From assembly GCF_000787575.1 (NCBI RefSeq), contig NW_012236518.1:62001-126000 (forward strand): DNA of 64,000 nucleotides, written 5' to 3'. The notes under the pieces were generated by a model. The model saw only the letters and a program-made list of their open reading frames with translations. It was not told the origin of the DNA and made no database searches. The translations under genes were made by a program, and so were the position numbers. Source of the stretch: Acytostelium subglobosum LB1. Taxonomy: Eukaryota > Evosea > Eumycetozoa > Acytosteliales > Acytosteliaceae. This document shows positions 22,269-34,099 of this stretch, in pieces; position 1 is the first letter of the stretch, and each line of letters starts with the position of its first letter.

Positions 22269-24012
22269 TTAAAGAAGCAGAGAAAGGATGGCAGCAATAA
22301 CAATTGTTACCAAGAGAGAAGATTGGGTCTTGGATGAAGATCCAACAGTGGTGCTGCCAATGGTGATGGTGGCAGTAGGTGGAGTTGTGGTGCTGGTGGT
22401 TGAGGTTGAGGTTGTAGAGGTCGATGGTGCACCAGTGGTGCTGGTAGTCGAGGTGGTCGATGGTCCAGTGGTGGAAGTGGTGGAGGTAGAGGTGGAGGTA
22501 GTAGTTGCAGGAGCAGTGGTGGAGGTTGTGGAGGTGGATGAGGTAGAGGTGGTGGATGTAGAGGTGGTAGTTGGCTGGGAAGCGGAGAAGTTACCCTTGA
22601 CGATCCAGACAGAGTCGACGAGCGAGTTGTTGGCGTTGTCAAAGAACTTCCAGTGAAGATGGGTGGCATTGGCAAAGGTCATGGTCGAGTAACCAGTGTC
22701 GTTGATGCGTGGACCGGTGGACCACTCTGGGGCTGGGGTGCTGAAGGCAGCTACCTCACCACCTGGGTTACCACCCATACCGATGACGCAATGGATGGTG
22801 GCTCTGGGCGCAGCGTAGGTGCCCATGGTGACATTCTTGGAGATTGGTAGGGTACGCTCGTAGCTGTGGACGTGACCAGACAAGTAGATGTCGACGTTGT
22901 AGGTGTAGAGGATGTCCTCCATGACCTTGGCAAACTTGGCGCGTGGGGCACCGGTGCACCATGAGTCAATTCCAGAGCAGTACATTGGACGATGGGCGTA
23001 CGAGACGATCCAGCCATTTGGGTTGGAGGCACGGAAGGTTGACAGGTCCTTGTGGATCCACTGGTATTGGGGTGAGTCGACAGCAAAGTTATCCTCATAA
23101 GAGAAGGCGATAAAGTGGACACCGTTGTAATCGAATGAGTACCAGGTCTATGAGTAAGCGTTGGAGTTCGGGTTAGGGTTAGGGTTAGGATAAGGGTTGA
23201 GGGTGGGCGGCTTGATGGGATGACATACGGTGTTTGGAACAGCAGCTGGCATGACGAAGGAGGTCAAGTAGATCTGCTCCTGGCTGAAGACATCATGGTT
23301 TCCGATGGCAGTCATGTATGGGAGGTGGGAGGTGATTGGGTTGGCGTCCATCAACCATTGATCCCAAACCGACTGGTTGCCAAGGGCCTTAGCAGTGAGG
23401 AGGTCAGCGTAGGCTATGATGGGAACAAAGGATTAGAATCACCTGATACTCAATCAATCAAACTTCAAGTATCATTCAAACAAACATACCAATATCTCCA
23501 ACATGGAGAGCAAACATGTAGTTGTTCATGGTGGCAATGAGGTTCTTGAGGGTTGGTGCACCATTCTCTCCACCGACATCACCAAAGGCAGCAAGGGTGA
23601 ATGGGGTGACGGTCGAATGAGTCAAAGCACCGGTGGTGAAGTTGAACACCTCAGACCAAACTTGGCTAGCTTGGTCACCGCAGACGTAGTAGTAGGTGGT
23701 CATGCCCTCAAGCTTATTGAACACAGCAGTGTTGATGTATCCAGTCCACTGGCTCCATTGGCCAATGTTGATGGAGGTGGCGTTCGAGGCGAGCAAAGTG
23801 GTGGTGTTCACGGTGTCCATGGCGAACTTGGTGCCAGAGAGCAACAGCTGGGGCATAGAGCCCTGGCCAGTTGTGTACCATGTGACACGCATCTCGCTGG
23901 ACGAGTTGGTGAATGCCAGCTTGACGCTCTGTGGCTCGATGCTCACAGCCTGGCTACTGCCAGCGACAATCAAAAGAAGAAGGATAGAGGAAAGAACAAT
24001 GTTGCGGTACAT
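22269..24012 (-). CDS. Secreted or surface-anchored purple acid phosphatase
   Basis: Minus-strand gene with exons 23490-24012, 23229-23413 and 22269-23147, 528 aa after splicing (introns of 76 and 81 bases). A signal peptide (NIVLSSILLLLIVAGSSQA) opens the protein. The metallophosphoesterase motifs of purple acid phosphatases appear in order: FGDVG, GDIAYAD (restored by the first splice), GNHD, YAHRPMYC and SGHVHSYER, providing the Fe(III)-M(II) ligands. The family hydrolyses phosphate esters at acid pH in lysosomes or outside the cell. After residue about 430 there is a long Thr/Ser-rich tract and a final hydrophobic segment (LLVTIVIAAILSLLL), as in GPI-anchored or single-pass surface proteins. 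The start is the ATG directly before the signal peptide. Intron 2 carries a TTAGGG-type repeat. Confidence 0.93.
23170..23190. repeat. TTAGGG-type repeat inside a phosphatase intron
   Basis: Three consecutive TTAGGG-like units lie within the second intron of the purple acid phosphatase gene. Confidence 0.8.
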
Positions 24013-25339
24013 TGTATCTTTGAGGAGAGAGTAAGAGAGAGTGAGAGAAAGAGAAGAAGATAGAGACGAAGAGAGGGATGGAGAGTGAGAGAATAGAATG
24101 TTGGAGAGTTTGGAAGAGAGAGAGGGAGACGAAGAGAGAGAGAAGTAAAAAGGAGAGCAAGAGGAGAGAGGGAGAGAGAGAGGAGTAGGAAGAAGAGGTG
24201 TCAGGCCAATGTGATCTCTCACAGACATCTGATCAAAGCGTGGTAGTTTAACCCATACTTGTAAAATAGAGAGAGACAGATAGAGAGATAGAAGGTCCAG
24301 AGGGAGGAGATGAAGTGGTGTTTAAACCTGTCCACATTCCTGGTGTCCTTTAAGTACTGTGTGGACAGACATCACACCTCCCTAAGAACTATGAGTAATA
24401 TAATAATAATAATAATAATAATAGTTTGTTAGCTATTATTGATCTATCATGTCAAGACTTTCACTGATGTGATTACTTCTGCAAAAGGGGGTTGGGCCAA
24501 CACACTTACCACACACGAGTCGGTCGGAGATCAGGGACCACACTTACGTCCCTCCATATGAAGGGTGGTGTACCACCCATATGTCTGCCTTCACAGGGAC
24601 CCGGTCCATTTGTCGACAAACCGGTTTTTGGATCTTTCTATCTATGATGACCCGTTAATAGGTTACACACGCGGCTACTCGCCCGAGGGATTTGTCTTTT
24701 CATTCATAGAGATACTAGTTCCATCATGAGTTGCATAGGATACCTACCCATCAATTTGAAAATTTGGTGCATCCTAGTCAGAAAACACTAGTCGGCATCT
24801 GATCACTTTGTTGTTCTTTGTTGAACAAAAATAATAACAAATAATAATATTTATTTGATTAACGTTACAATTAATCATGGCGCCAAAATAGTCTTTTGAA
24901 CTTCAGTCTCATAAAAGTTAGGTCTTTCTTTTCACTCAGTGATTGGATATTCATCTTCAATATTGGTGATTACAGTCGTCTAGGTTCACATAACCAGGCC
25001 TGGACAAAACTTCACTCTTTCAGGGATTGATTGATGATGGGACTGCCCATTGATGATGAGCGCAAAAAGTTCCTTTCTATTTCCTTAAGGTGCATTCTGA
25101 ATGATAAGTATTAAAATACAATCCTATCTTTCCAGGTGTCCGACGACTTGGACTCTTTATTATCACCATCTTTGTTTTCAAAGTGCTCAAACAGGTGGTG
25201 ATACTTTCAAGATGATCTTATTTTTTGTAAAGATCAAAACAATCTATCAAGATATTATCTTTAAATGTTTTTTATTTAAACAACCCCCAACTAGTTGACA
25301 TCATCAACATCTTCAGTATCAATATTAACTTCAACTTAA
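24013..25339. other. Divergent spacer with GA-rich leader and hairpin cluster
   Basis: Next to the phosphatase start there is a long purine-rich GAGAGA tract on the plus strand (about 24018-24190), a pyrimidine-rich leader for the minus-strand gene. A TAA triplet repeat lies at about 24398-24423. At 24533-24625 there is a cluster of hairpins (see findings). No coding gene was supported. Confidence 0.55.
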
Positions 25340-26435
25340 ATGACATCAAGAATATATTATACTTTGGCTATATTTGTTTTGTTGGCCACTATAACCTGGT
25401 ATCCAGTGTTGTCTTTAGAGCCATCATATGCATATACCTTCACCAACAAGTACAATGTTGAGAATTCAACTATTTACTCTCTATTCCAAACAGTACAATT
25501 GTCCAATGGTACAGTAGGAAATCAAACCCTCCTCCATCCTTTGGAGAAAACATTGGCTGCTTTTGTAGACCAAACAAACACTGATTATGTAAGTATGGTT
25601 TGTGAGAACTATAGTTCCACTTTGATTGATCAAATAAATATTAACATTTTATCAAAAATGGAATAGTTGGTCTACTTTGGATACACTGGTGAGGAGTTTG
25701 TTCTCCAACAACTTGATACTCAAAGTGGAGAAACAAATCAACTTGGAACTATTCTTCCTGGTAATCATCCAAATGAATTCTATCTCTTTGGATACGATCC
25801 AAAGGCACAAATCATTACCAATCTCTACCTTGATATTAACTATGAGCTCTACCTCATCCAATGGGACTTTGCCAACAACATCTGGTAAGTAATTGAAAAC
25901 AAAAAGGTGATTAAATGGAATGATTCCAAGGGACTAACACAATCAATCAAACATTAGTACCAATACTTCACTTAATATCACCAACCCAAATGCTTTGAGT
26001 GGAGCTTATGATCCAGCTTCGGGAGAGTATTATGTATCCTATTACTTGAAGAATGATGTACAAAAGTTGATGTCATACAATATCTTTACAAAGACATTGT
26101 CGTCACCAATGAACACTGCTTTGGAAATGTTTGAGATGTTCATGGTCAATGGTAATCTCTATGGCACACAAGTGATTCAACAACCCAACACATTTGAGCT
26201 TAGTCTCATTCTCCAGAGCCTACTTCCAACACCTACGATCGTTGCCACCTTCAACTCTTATGTTGTGATGCCAACTACATTCATGGCAGACTCATCAAAC
26301 GTCTTGTTCTTGACCACTGACTCCCTCTCGGCCACCAACATGACATTGATCATCTTGGATGTGGCCACTCAAGAGACTACCAACTACACTACTCCCTTCT
26401 TCATGGACAGTGTTTCGTTTGCAGTGTTGCAATAG
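25340..26435 (+). CDS. Secreted protein of unknown function
   Basis: Three exons, 25340-25588, 25667-25884 and 25958-26435, join in phase to 314 aa. The first 26 residues form a clear signal peptide (YYTLAIFVLLATITWYPVLS). The rest is rich in Asn, Thr and aromatic residues with many N-glycosylation sequons (NST, NGT, NQT, NTS, NMT, NYT) and short beta-type repeats such as LVYFGYTGEEFVL and NEFYLFGYDP, suggesting an extracellular beta-propeller or beta-rich fold. There is no membrane anchor at the C-terminus. I do not recognise the family; similar secreted Asn-rich proteins are common in dictyostelids. Intron 2 carries the TGGAATGATTCCA palindrome and intron 1 the palindrome GAACTATAGTTC. Confidence 0.8.
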
Positions 26436-27151
26436 ACCATTCCATCATCACACACACATCATCAACACGATTGGACGGATAACATTGTTTGAATAAAGGC
26501 CTCTTCAAAGCCCTGCCCCCACCACCATTGCAGTGTCCTGATCCAACCACCCATCACAACCACACCTGGTCCAGCAACACATTAAGTTTTTTCAAACAAC
26601 ATGTTTGATGAGATACACCGATCATCGAGTGATCAAGATGTGTTGGTGAATGTGTGTGATCGAGTGTTTAGGTTGGAGAGTTCTGACTCTAGATACGTTC
26701 TTGATTTGATGAGGCACAGTTGTCAACATTTGAAAGCCCTTACACTTACTCAAACAACCATTATTCTTATTACTCATTACTTTATCTCTTTTTTAAAAGA
26801 TATACTTCTATCTTTTTTTTTTAACTTTATATAGTTGTGGGCCTCCATCCCACACAACTAACTCACGAAACTCCGATCCAAGGTCCGATCCAATCAACCC
26901 ATTTTACAAACTTTGGTATATATCTGGATTGGCAGAGCCATCACAACAATCACAACAACATCATCAGAACGACGATGGATGGTTGGGTGAAATGCATTCA
27001 TCTAATCATTCATTCATTCCGCAATCCCTCTTACCTTATCCTCATACCTTACTCTCCTCCCACATACTACTCTTTTATTTTCATATGTGACATGTATATA
27101 TAGATATAAGACAGATATAGATATAGATATAGATACAGATATATAGGATAG
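26436..27151. other. Spacer with one doubtful short open frame
   Basis: A short frame from 26601 (MFDEIHRSSSDQDVLVNVCD onward) has about 45 protein-like residues and then runs into T-rich sequence that resembles an intron end (26750-26833). It could be a fragment of an F-box-type gene, but no following exon was found. The remainder is AT-rich, ending in an (AGATAT)n repeat before the RapGAP start. Confidence 0.35.
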
Positions 27152-29751
27152 ATGGATTCATTTCAATCATTTGGTCTTTGTGCCAAGGCACTCGAGTTCA
27201 CACTAGAGTGTGAGTTTCCAGATCAGACCACAAAGAACTATCAATTCCATTCTAGATATACTGTCGATAAGATAAAGGTTTGTAATCATATGATTGATTG
27301 ATTGATTAGTGAGGACCAAATACTGACAGTATTCTCCACAATTAGAGCTCAATATTGATGGATGCACCAGGTCTTTTCAAAAATGACTATGCATTGTCCA
27401 TTGACAATGAAATGCTGACGATTGACTTTGCTCGATTCATTGTGGCCAATCCAAAGATTACACAATCGCTTGAGAACAGTCCGGTCGTTAAAGTTCAGTT
27501 GGTCAACAAGAACAGTTCACCAACTATTGTACCAAAGGAGTCAACTATAGTGTAAGTATTTGTTTGGAGATGGTCCACTAATGAATGGAAGGAATATGTT
27601 TGAACTGACATTCCTGCCCCTCTATTTAGACCTCCACCAATATCACCAATCAGTGAGAATAGATTATCAGAGCTTAAGTTAGCATTGGAGAGCTCGCCAG
27701 TGATGGGACATACTAAAAGACCTTCAGTTGGACCATCCATACTTGATAGTGCTCACCTCAGAGAGTTGAGGAAACAGCGTGAGGAAAGAGAGAAGAAGGA
27801 GCTGAAGGACCAGAAGAATGAGGATAAAGAAAGAGAGAAGGAGAGGGAAAAAGAAAAAGAGAGAGAGAAAGAGAAGGAAAAGGAAAAGGAGAAAGAGAAG
27901 GAGAGGGAGAGGGTTGCTGAAAGGGAGAGAGAGATGGCAGAGAAGAGAGCATCAGTCGCACAAGGTGTCACGATTGTCGTGTCCACATCGCCAGAGAAAC
28001 CATCGACAAGTTATGAAGCCGATGCATTGGACAGTCCACCACCATCGCCACAGCAGGCAACAAACGCAGAGAAATATGGAACGTTGCATTCGTTCAGGAA
28101 TCTGACCGTGGGCCAGGTGCCCAAGATCAAGTCGCTGATCTTCAACACACTGGATCGCAGGAGATCGATGAGTGCCAAGGGCCACAACAGCAGTGATGAT
28201 CTTAGGTCGCCATCCATTACGATCCAATCATCGGAGCGCACTCGATCACATGACAGACTGACGTCGCACTCTGGCGGCTCGTCGCCAGTGTCCTCTTCGC
28301 CGATGTCTGCGTCGCCGCCCACCGGTGGCAGCAAGCTGAGTCTGAGCGACACCAAGGACTACAGCCTCATCGAGAACATGCGTGGATACACAGTGGAGGC
28401 CTACAAGCAGGGCATCACATCACCTCAAGAGTTGGTACTGAGCACATTGATCACCAGCGAGTGTTGGTACGCTGCCAACTTCCAGAAGGACGAGCATTTC
28501 AACTATGTTGGCGAGGATGATCAGCATGGTCCATACATCATATCATTATTCAAGGAGAAGGACGAGGACAAGGACAAGGAGAAGGACAGGGAGTCATTGA
28601 CATCATCATCATCGTCATCATCTTCATTCTTGGTAAAGAGTGCCGGTTGCTATAGGATATTGTTGAGGACAAAGCAAGGAGATAGGTATCGCACGGTCAA
28701 TCCAAAGGTGTTTGGCAGCTTCATATATTCAGCGAGCAGAGTGCCAATCAAGGAGATCATGCAGATAATCGCACCAGAGCTGAGTACCAAGAGTGTTAGA
28801 AAGGTCAAGTCTGGCGATGTTGTCAAAGACCTCCTCAAGTTTGAAGAGCGCCAACGTATCAAGAGTTTCAAGTTTGGTGTTCTCTACTGCGCAACCAATC
28901 AAACAGTCGAAGAGTCGATGTTCTCGAATGGTATGTCTTCTCCACTCAATCAATCAATCACTCCGCTCAATCACTTACATCAATCAAATATATCTCCAGA
29001 GTATGGCAGTGATGACTTTAACGAGTTCTTGTCATTGCTTGGAAAGAGGATACAGCTACAGGGATGGGAGCATTATCGTGGAGGTCTGGATGTGAAGAAT
29101 AATACTACAGGAATGGAGAGTATCTATGAGAACTATAGGGGATTCGAAGTAATGTTCCATGTTGCCACCATGCTACCATTCAGTCAGATGGACAGTCAGC
29201 AAGTGGAGAAGAAGCGTCATATTGGCAATGACATTGTTGTAATAGTATTCAAGGAGGGTGATAGGCCCTTCAATCCAAACGTTATCCAATCCGATTTCAA
29301 TCGTATGTCGTCTATTCATACATTCATTCAATCATTCAATCAATCAAACATACTAACTTACCATTTTTGTACCTTAGACGTATTTATTGTTGTACAAGTG
29401 GATGCAGTTGCCAGTCGAACAATGGGCAACAAGCGATATAAGATATCCATCGTGTATAAGGAGGGCATTCAACCAAGTCATCCATACATTGAATATCCAG
29501 GTACTTACGAAGCCAATGCATCATTCAAGGATTATCTGTTGTGTAAATGTATGTTATTCATTAATATCCAATCCATATATTCAATGCAATGTCCTAACTC
29601 CAACATCCTTACCTCAACTCAACTCAATTCCAAAGTGATCAACTCTGAATGTGCATCGTATGACGCACCTAGTTTCATGATAAAGATTCAAAGAACTAGG
29701 ACTGCTTTGCTAAAGGATATTATCAACACTTATGGTTCATTGGACTCATAG
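27152..29751 (+). CDS. RapGAP-domain GTPase-activating protein
   Basis: Six exons, 27152-27277, 27346-27551, 27630-28930, 29000-29302, 29378-29548 and 29636-29751, join in phase to 740 aa. An N-terminal domain (about 1-110) is followed by a highly charged KEKEREKE coiled-coil tract (about 165-205), a Ser-rich linker and a region of 140 residues before the RapGAP domain (about 515-740). The domain keeps KRHIGNDIVVIVF, whose Asn is the catalytic asparagine thumb, and the following FNHVFIVVQVD and SFKDYLLCKLINSE segments. RapGAPs switch off Rap1, which controls adhesion and cytoskeleton in Dictyostelium. The domain order (N-terminal module, linker, GAP) resembles dictyostelid RapGAP proteins, but I do not assign a paralogue. 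The start ATG follows a GATA-type repeat leader. Confidence 0.92.
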
Positions 29752-30092
29752 TTAGACAGTTAGTCAATGTGAACATAGTGAGTGGAACAAGGTTGAATAA
29801 AGATGTAGATGAATGAATGGATATTGATTGTATCCAAGAAGTAAATTAGATGAAGTATCGATGGGGTCAGACAGGAACATCGACCTCAAAAGGTGTCAAT
29901 TCAATGCAAACCATTCAATGATTTCTTTCAGATCTGTGGACGTAGCCTGGGGGGAAACTCACACACAACACTACTACATAACCTTCATCAATACCCAATG
30001 AACTCAATTAATTAATCTTATTATTATGTGCACATCCAAAGATTGAGGACATGAGAAAGAGATAGAGAGATAGAGATAGAGAGAGAAAGAGA
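29752..30092. other. Spacer between RapGAP and B-box/kelch genes
   Basis: Contains a 3' UTR-like segment and a (GATAGA)n-type purine run at about 30055-30091 directly before the next start codon. No gene was seen. Confidence 0.6.
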
Positions 30093-31856
30093 ATGGAGAG
30101 TTGTAAAATACATTTAAATAGACCTATGGAGTTCATTTGTTCAACTTGCAATATAATTGTTTGTGTCAAGTGTACTACATCTACACATCGTGGTCATTTG
30201 ATTGATGACGTAGAGTCAATCACTCAGAATTTAGACTATAGAGATAGATTGGAGGAGATATGGAAACAGTTGCAACGTTGTGCTCAGATGGTCGACTCTT
30301 TCACTCAGACTGAACGATCAATCTCTCAACACTTTCGAGAGTTGTTTGACTATCTCATGGCAGAGGAGCTAAAGATCAAGAAGCCAATCAGATGTGAACG
30401 AGAAAAGACTGAGAGGTTGATGGACAATCTCTACGAGGAACTCAAATCACTCAGCAAGATTATCGATTGGAATACAAACAAGGTCGTACCCAACGCCAAT
30501 GGAAATGTGCAGCACAACTGTTCTAATGACAATGATGATCATGAAGGTGATGTCCATCATCACAGACATAGACATCATGAGTATGACGCCACCGACTACG
30601 ACGACGACGACGACACTGGATCACTGTGCCAATTGATCAAGGACTCTACATCAATCACAGAGTTTGTTGAAAAGAACATAACAAACAACTGCTACATTGA
30701 GGATGAGAGACAATCTTCAGAGCTGCTCAAGAAGATTCAAACATACAAGAGTGCATATGAGAGAAGCGATCAATCAGTGCCCAACTTTTACGACGTCCGC
30801 TTCGACATGGGCAAGCTCACGGCCATCAAGGACCAGGTGCACCAACTCTACGAGATCATCGACTTGAACGACACAGACATGCAGATGACCAGTCATCACG
30901 TGATCAATCACATTCTGACCGTTGGAGAGAATGGCAATTACATCTTTGACTTCAAGACACTGCAGTGGTCGCACTGCGGCTCGTCCAGCATCGAGGAGAG
31001 GTCGCTGCCTTTTAACTCGCTGGTGGCCACCAAGGATCACATCTTTGTATTTGGTGGCTCGAGCACCTCGACTACATTCTCGCGCTACTGTATCAAGTCC
31101 AAGAAGTGGGACTACACCGAGAGTATCACCACCAAGCAAGGTGGCTGTGGCATCTCAACATGTTACGATGGTCATCAGTACATCTTCTTGGTTGGTGGTG
31201 CGCTAAAGACAGGCCGCGTTACTAGGATAGATCTGTTTGACACCAAATCACTCGAGTTCACGAGGATTGGTGACATGGACTCGCCACGCTCCGACTCCCT
31301 ATCGTTCTACCTGGACGGCGTCATCTACATTGTGGGCGGCTGCGACAATGCCGGCAAGGAGATCAAGTCTATCCTGGCATTCGATGTGCAGGCCAGTGAG
31401 TGTACGACATTCGTCGAGAACATTGGCTTCAAGGAGAGGATCATTGCCAGCTGTTTCGATGGCGACGACCTCGTCTACATACTCGACAAGGAGAAGAACT
31501 TCTGTTCAGTGTCCATCAAGACAAAATCTCGCGAGACACTCAACCCACCATTGGAGATACACAACAGCTCGAACAAGTACTCAATGATCTACTGTCCAAA
31601 GAAGTACAAACAGTTGTCTGCAGAGATACTGTTCATTGGTGGCAGGACACATCAGAACCACATCTATAACGTAGAGTCAAGACAATGGAGAAAGATTGCC
31701 GATGAGGATGCGATATATCGATCATATGATGGTGCAATTGGTTTCTACGACAACTCTTCCTCATCCTCCTCGCCAAATCTCAATCCATCGTCATCCAATG
31801 GCCAAACATCTCCTCCAGCGACCAAGCGACTATCATCAATTACGACAACATCATAA
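30093..31856 (+). CDS. B-box zinc finger protein with kelch-type repeats
   Basis: Single exon, 587 aa. Residues 1-45 form a B-box zinc finger (C-K-I-H ... CSTC ... CVKC-TTSTHRGH), directly at the N-terminus with no RING before it. A coiled-coil-like region follows (about 45-150), then an acidic/His-rich loop (HHHRHRHHEYDATDYDDDD). From about residue 280 there are kelch-like blades: IFVFGGSSTSTTFSRY, YIFLVGGALKTG, GVIYIVGGCDNAG and EILFIGGRTH, each with the Gly-Gly and following Trp/Tyr pattern. B-box/kelch proteins are a recurrent dictyostelid family, probably scaffolds or ubiquitin-pathway adaptors. The protein ends in a Ser/Thr-rich tail. Function is unknown beyond domain level. Confidence 0.88.
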   Translation: MESCKIHLNRPMEFICSTCNIIVCVKCTTSTHRGHLIDDVESITQNLDYRDRLEEIWKQLQRCAQMVDSFTQTERSISQHFRELFDYLMAEELKIKKPIRCEREKTERLMDNLYEELKSLSKIIDWNTNKVVPNANGNVQHNCSNDNDDHEGDVHHHRHRHHEYDATDYDDDDDTGSLCQLIKDSTSITEFVEKNITNNCYIEDERQSSELLKKIQTYKSAYERSDQSVPNFYDVRFDMGKLTAIKDQVHQLYEIIDLNDTDMQMTSHHVINHILTVGENGNYIFDFKTLQWSHCGSSSIEERSLPFNSLVATKDHIFVFGGSSTSTTFSRYCIKSKKWDYTESITTKQGGCGISTCYDGHQYIFLVGGALKTGRVTRIDLFDTKSLEFTRIGDMDSPRSDSLSFYLDGVIYIVGGCDNAGKEIKSILAFDVQASECTTFVENIGFKERIIASCFDGDDLVYILDKEKNFCSVSIKTKSRETLNPPLEIHNSSNKYSMIYCPKKYKQLSAEILFIGGRTHQNHIYNVESRQWRKIADEDAIYRSYDGAIGFYDNSSSSSSPNLNPSSSNGQTSPPATKRLSSITTTS

Positions 31857-31903
31857 TTGATTGATTGTGTGAGTTTATTAAAGTATATATACAGTATGAT
31901 GGA

Positions 31904-32365
31904 TCATAGATTCATCTCCATTAGACAATAAGTGTAGCCATTCTTATCCCATGTGTCACCTTTTGATTGCAGGCCAAATGAGTTGTAGAATGATTGTTTG
32001 TTGGCACGTGCATTGCAGAAGAGTCGTTTGATTCCTAGTTGTACAGTGTGTTCAATCATGTGCCGTAGAAGTGTAGTGCCATAGCCACGACGTTGATGTT
32101 GCTCCAACGTAGCAAACTTTCTAAACTGTGCTTCTTGTTTATGATCATCGATGAACAGTGACACTACAGATACCAGTTGATCATTGTCAGCATAGAGACC
32201 AAAGTGTGTAGTTGAAGGTTCGTCATCCAATTCCAACATTATGAACGACCTCGGATGATCAGGATACATCACGATATGTCTTATGTCCCATGCTTGTTCC
32301 TTTGTTATTCGTTTGATCGATGTAGAAAATAATATTGAAGGACTTGGTGATGTTGTGTCTATCAT
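31904..32365 (-). CDS. GNAT-family N-acetyltransferase
   Basis: Single-exon minus-strand gene, 153 aa, convergent with the B-box/kelch gene with only 47 bases between stops. The acetyl-CoA binding motif A is QRRGYGTTLLRHMIEH (R-x-x-G-x-G/A pattern) near residues 93-108, preceded by a beta strand FRKFATLEQH and followed by RLFCNARANKQSFYNSFGL, the usual motif B. The FYNSFGL block is typical of small GNAT enzymes. Substrate cannot be told from sequence; it could be an amino-sugar, amino-acid or small-molecule acetylase. The ATG at 32365 gives a family-like length. Confidence 0.88.
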   Translation of the reverse strand: MIDTTSPSPSILFSTSIKRITKEQAWDIRHIVMYPDHPRSFIMLELDDEPSTTHFGLYADNDQLVSVVSLFIDDHKQEAQFRKFATLEQHQRRGYGTTLLRHMIEHTVQLGIKRLFCNARANKQSFYNSFGLQSKGDTWDKNGYTYCLMEMNL

Positions 32366-32426
32366 GACGAAGATACATAAGGGATAAGATTGTTGAATGT
32401 GAAGCCGAATCTAGACTCGGCGTCAC

Positions 32427-34014
32427 TTAATTTAATGATGGTTGAAGTGAACCAGTTTTTGCACAGATCTTTTGGAACTGCCAGACGAGATTGGAGCCTG
32501 GCAGTGTCAATAAAGTATGAGAGTGCAAGTTGTTGACATCTATTTGAAGGAACAGTGAGTCTGATAGTCGTCTGAGTTTGAATGTGAGTTCAAAGCCATT
32601 CTTCTCCCTCACAGTCTCAATTTTGAGTTGGACGATCGATGTTGGAAGATCTTGAACAAGTTGCTTGACGTTCTCCAATAAGTGAATTGATCCATACCAA
32701 ATCAAACAACGCAATGATGGCAATTGTTGGAGCACATCCGGATCAACTGGTTGGTCGTTTCTGTTCAGGTCCAAACTGGTCAATGATTGTGGAAGATTTG
32801 AAGCATCCAACTTGTCACGATAACCAGAAAGATACAGTGATTGTACACTTGGGGGTATGATTGGAAGTGGAGTGTCACAATTATCGAATGATAACTTTAG
32901 GTTGGTTATGCTACTTGGCAGTGATTGTGAGTCCACAGGTCTGCAAAGTATGATGTCAAGCTCGCGTAGTGACTCGGGCAGTGTAGAGAGATTGAGTGAT
33001 GATCCATCGGTGGATCTTTGACAGGCGGTAAGCTCCTCCAACACCGGGAATGATGAAGATGTGATCAGTGATAGATCTGATTGATTGACACGTTCAATAC
33101 TGAGCTGGCGTAGATGTGGATAGGTTGTGTTGAGGGACAGGTTTGACAATGTGCTAATTTTGATACTTTGAAGCGGTTGATGTTCAATCTTGTACGTGTA
33201 GTTAGTGCATTTCAGATGGAGTTGAGTGAGCGATGGTGGCAGTTTGGCACCGTCCAGTGGCTCGTCAAATCTGTCAAAGTATATCGAGGTAAGTGAACGT
33301 AGATGTGTCAGGTCCAATTTTGGCAGGCGGGCGTAGAGGACGCTTAGTCTGAGGAGTGTCAATGGAAGGTCAGCATATACTATGGGTTCGTCCATTCTAC
33401 TTGTTGCACGTGATGACTCAATCGACAGAGAAGTGTGGAACATTTCTGAGTTGTGCTGCTATGGCTGCAACATTGTGTTCCAACTTATAGACGATCGTGC
33501 ATCCTCTGGAGTGCAATGTGTTTATCATGTCAATCAGGATAGGACATGTCCAGAAGCGATCATCAAAAGGGTCATCAATACTATCTTTAAAATATACGCC
33601 AATGACCTTTTGTTGCAGTAGTTCAGTCTTCCATCGATCATCCAGTCTATCATCTTGAGTGATCACGTTGTTAGTCAGTCAACCGAACAATCAATCAATC
33701 GAACAAACAAACATACCTTTTGAGATGTTTAGGTCGAAACATATCTCCCAGCCAGAGGCATAAGTGTATACCATGACTGTTAAAGTTTTGTTGTTATAAT
33801 CATTGTCTATTATCTGTTTGTAAGAGTTAAGATATGATGTCACGCAAGGTCTAGCCTTTTTTGAAAAGGCACGATCATTATTCGGGTTGAAGCTCAAGTA
33901 TGAATGGCGTTGATCAAACAATCTCTTGCACGACAATGACATCACAAATCGATCAGCATTAGCATCTAGATGTTCAACAATCCTTCTCAATATTATCAGA
34001 GGTAGTGTATCCAT
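32427..34014 (-). pseudogene. F-box/FNIP-array member 1, frame broken
   Basis: Exon 1 (33717-34014) begins MDTLPLIILRRIVEHLDANA, the F-box-like start shared by the array, and is spliced (63-base intron 33654-33716, phase 1) to exon 2. Exon 2 reads in frame through FWTCPILIDMINTLHSRGC as far as LRNVP, then stops; the rest of the repeat domain continues in another frame from near 33440 (YADLPLTLLRLSV onward to 32427). Compared with member 5, the break looks like a net loss of two bases near 33440. The remaining 330 codons are otherwise open, so the damage is recent or is a sequence error. Function if intact would match its paralogues: an F-box plus FNIP/LRR-like solenoid, a likely SCF adaptor. 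Confidence 0.75.
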
Positions 34015-34099
34015 TGATTGCTATTATTATTATTATCTGTTTCTGATTCCTGCAAGGTCTTGATGATCAATGACAAGTTTGATTTATTTGACTTGATTG

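Noticed and set aside
24013-24228. Upstream in-frame extension of the phosphatase to 24228
   Set aside because: The extension is Ser/Leu-rich translation of the GA/CT repeat; the signal peptide begins exactly at the ATG at 24012.
24480-24700. Possible tRNA-like fold near the hairpin cluster
   Set aside because: No TTCGA-type T-loop and no matching acceptor stem; kept only as a hairpin observation.
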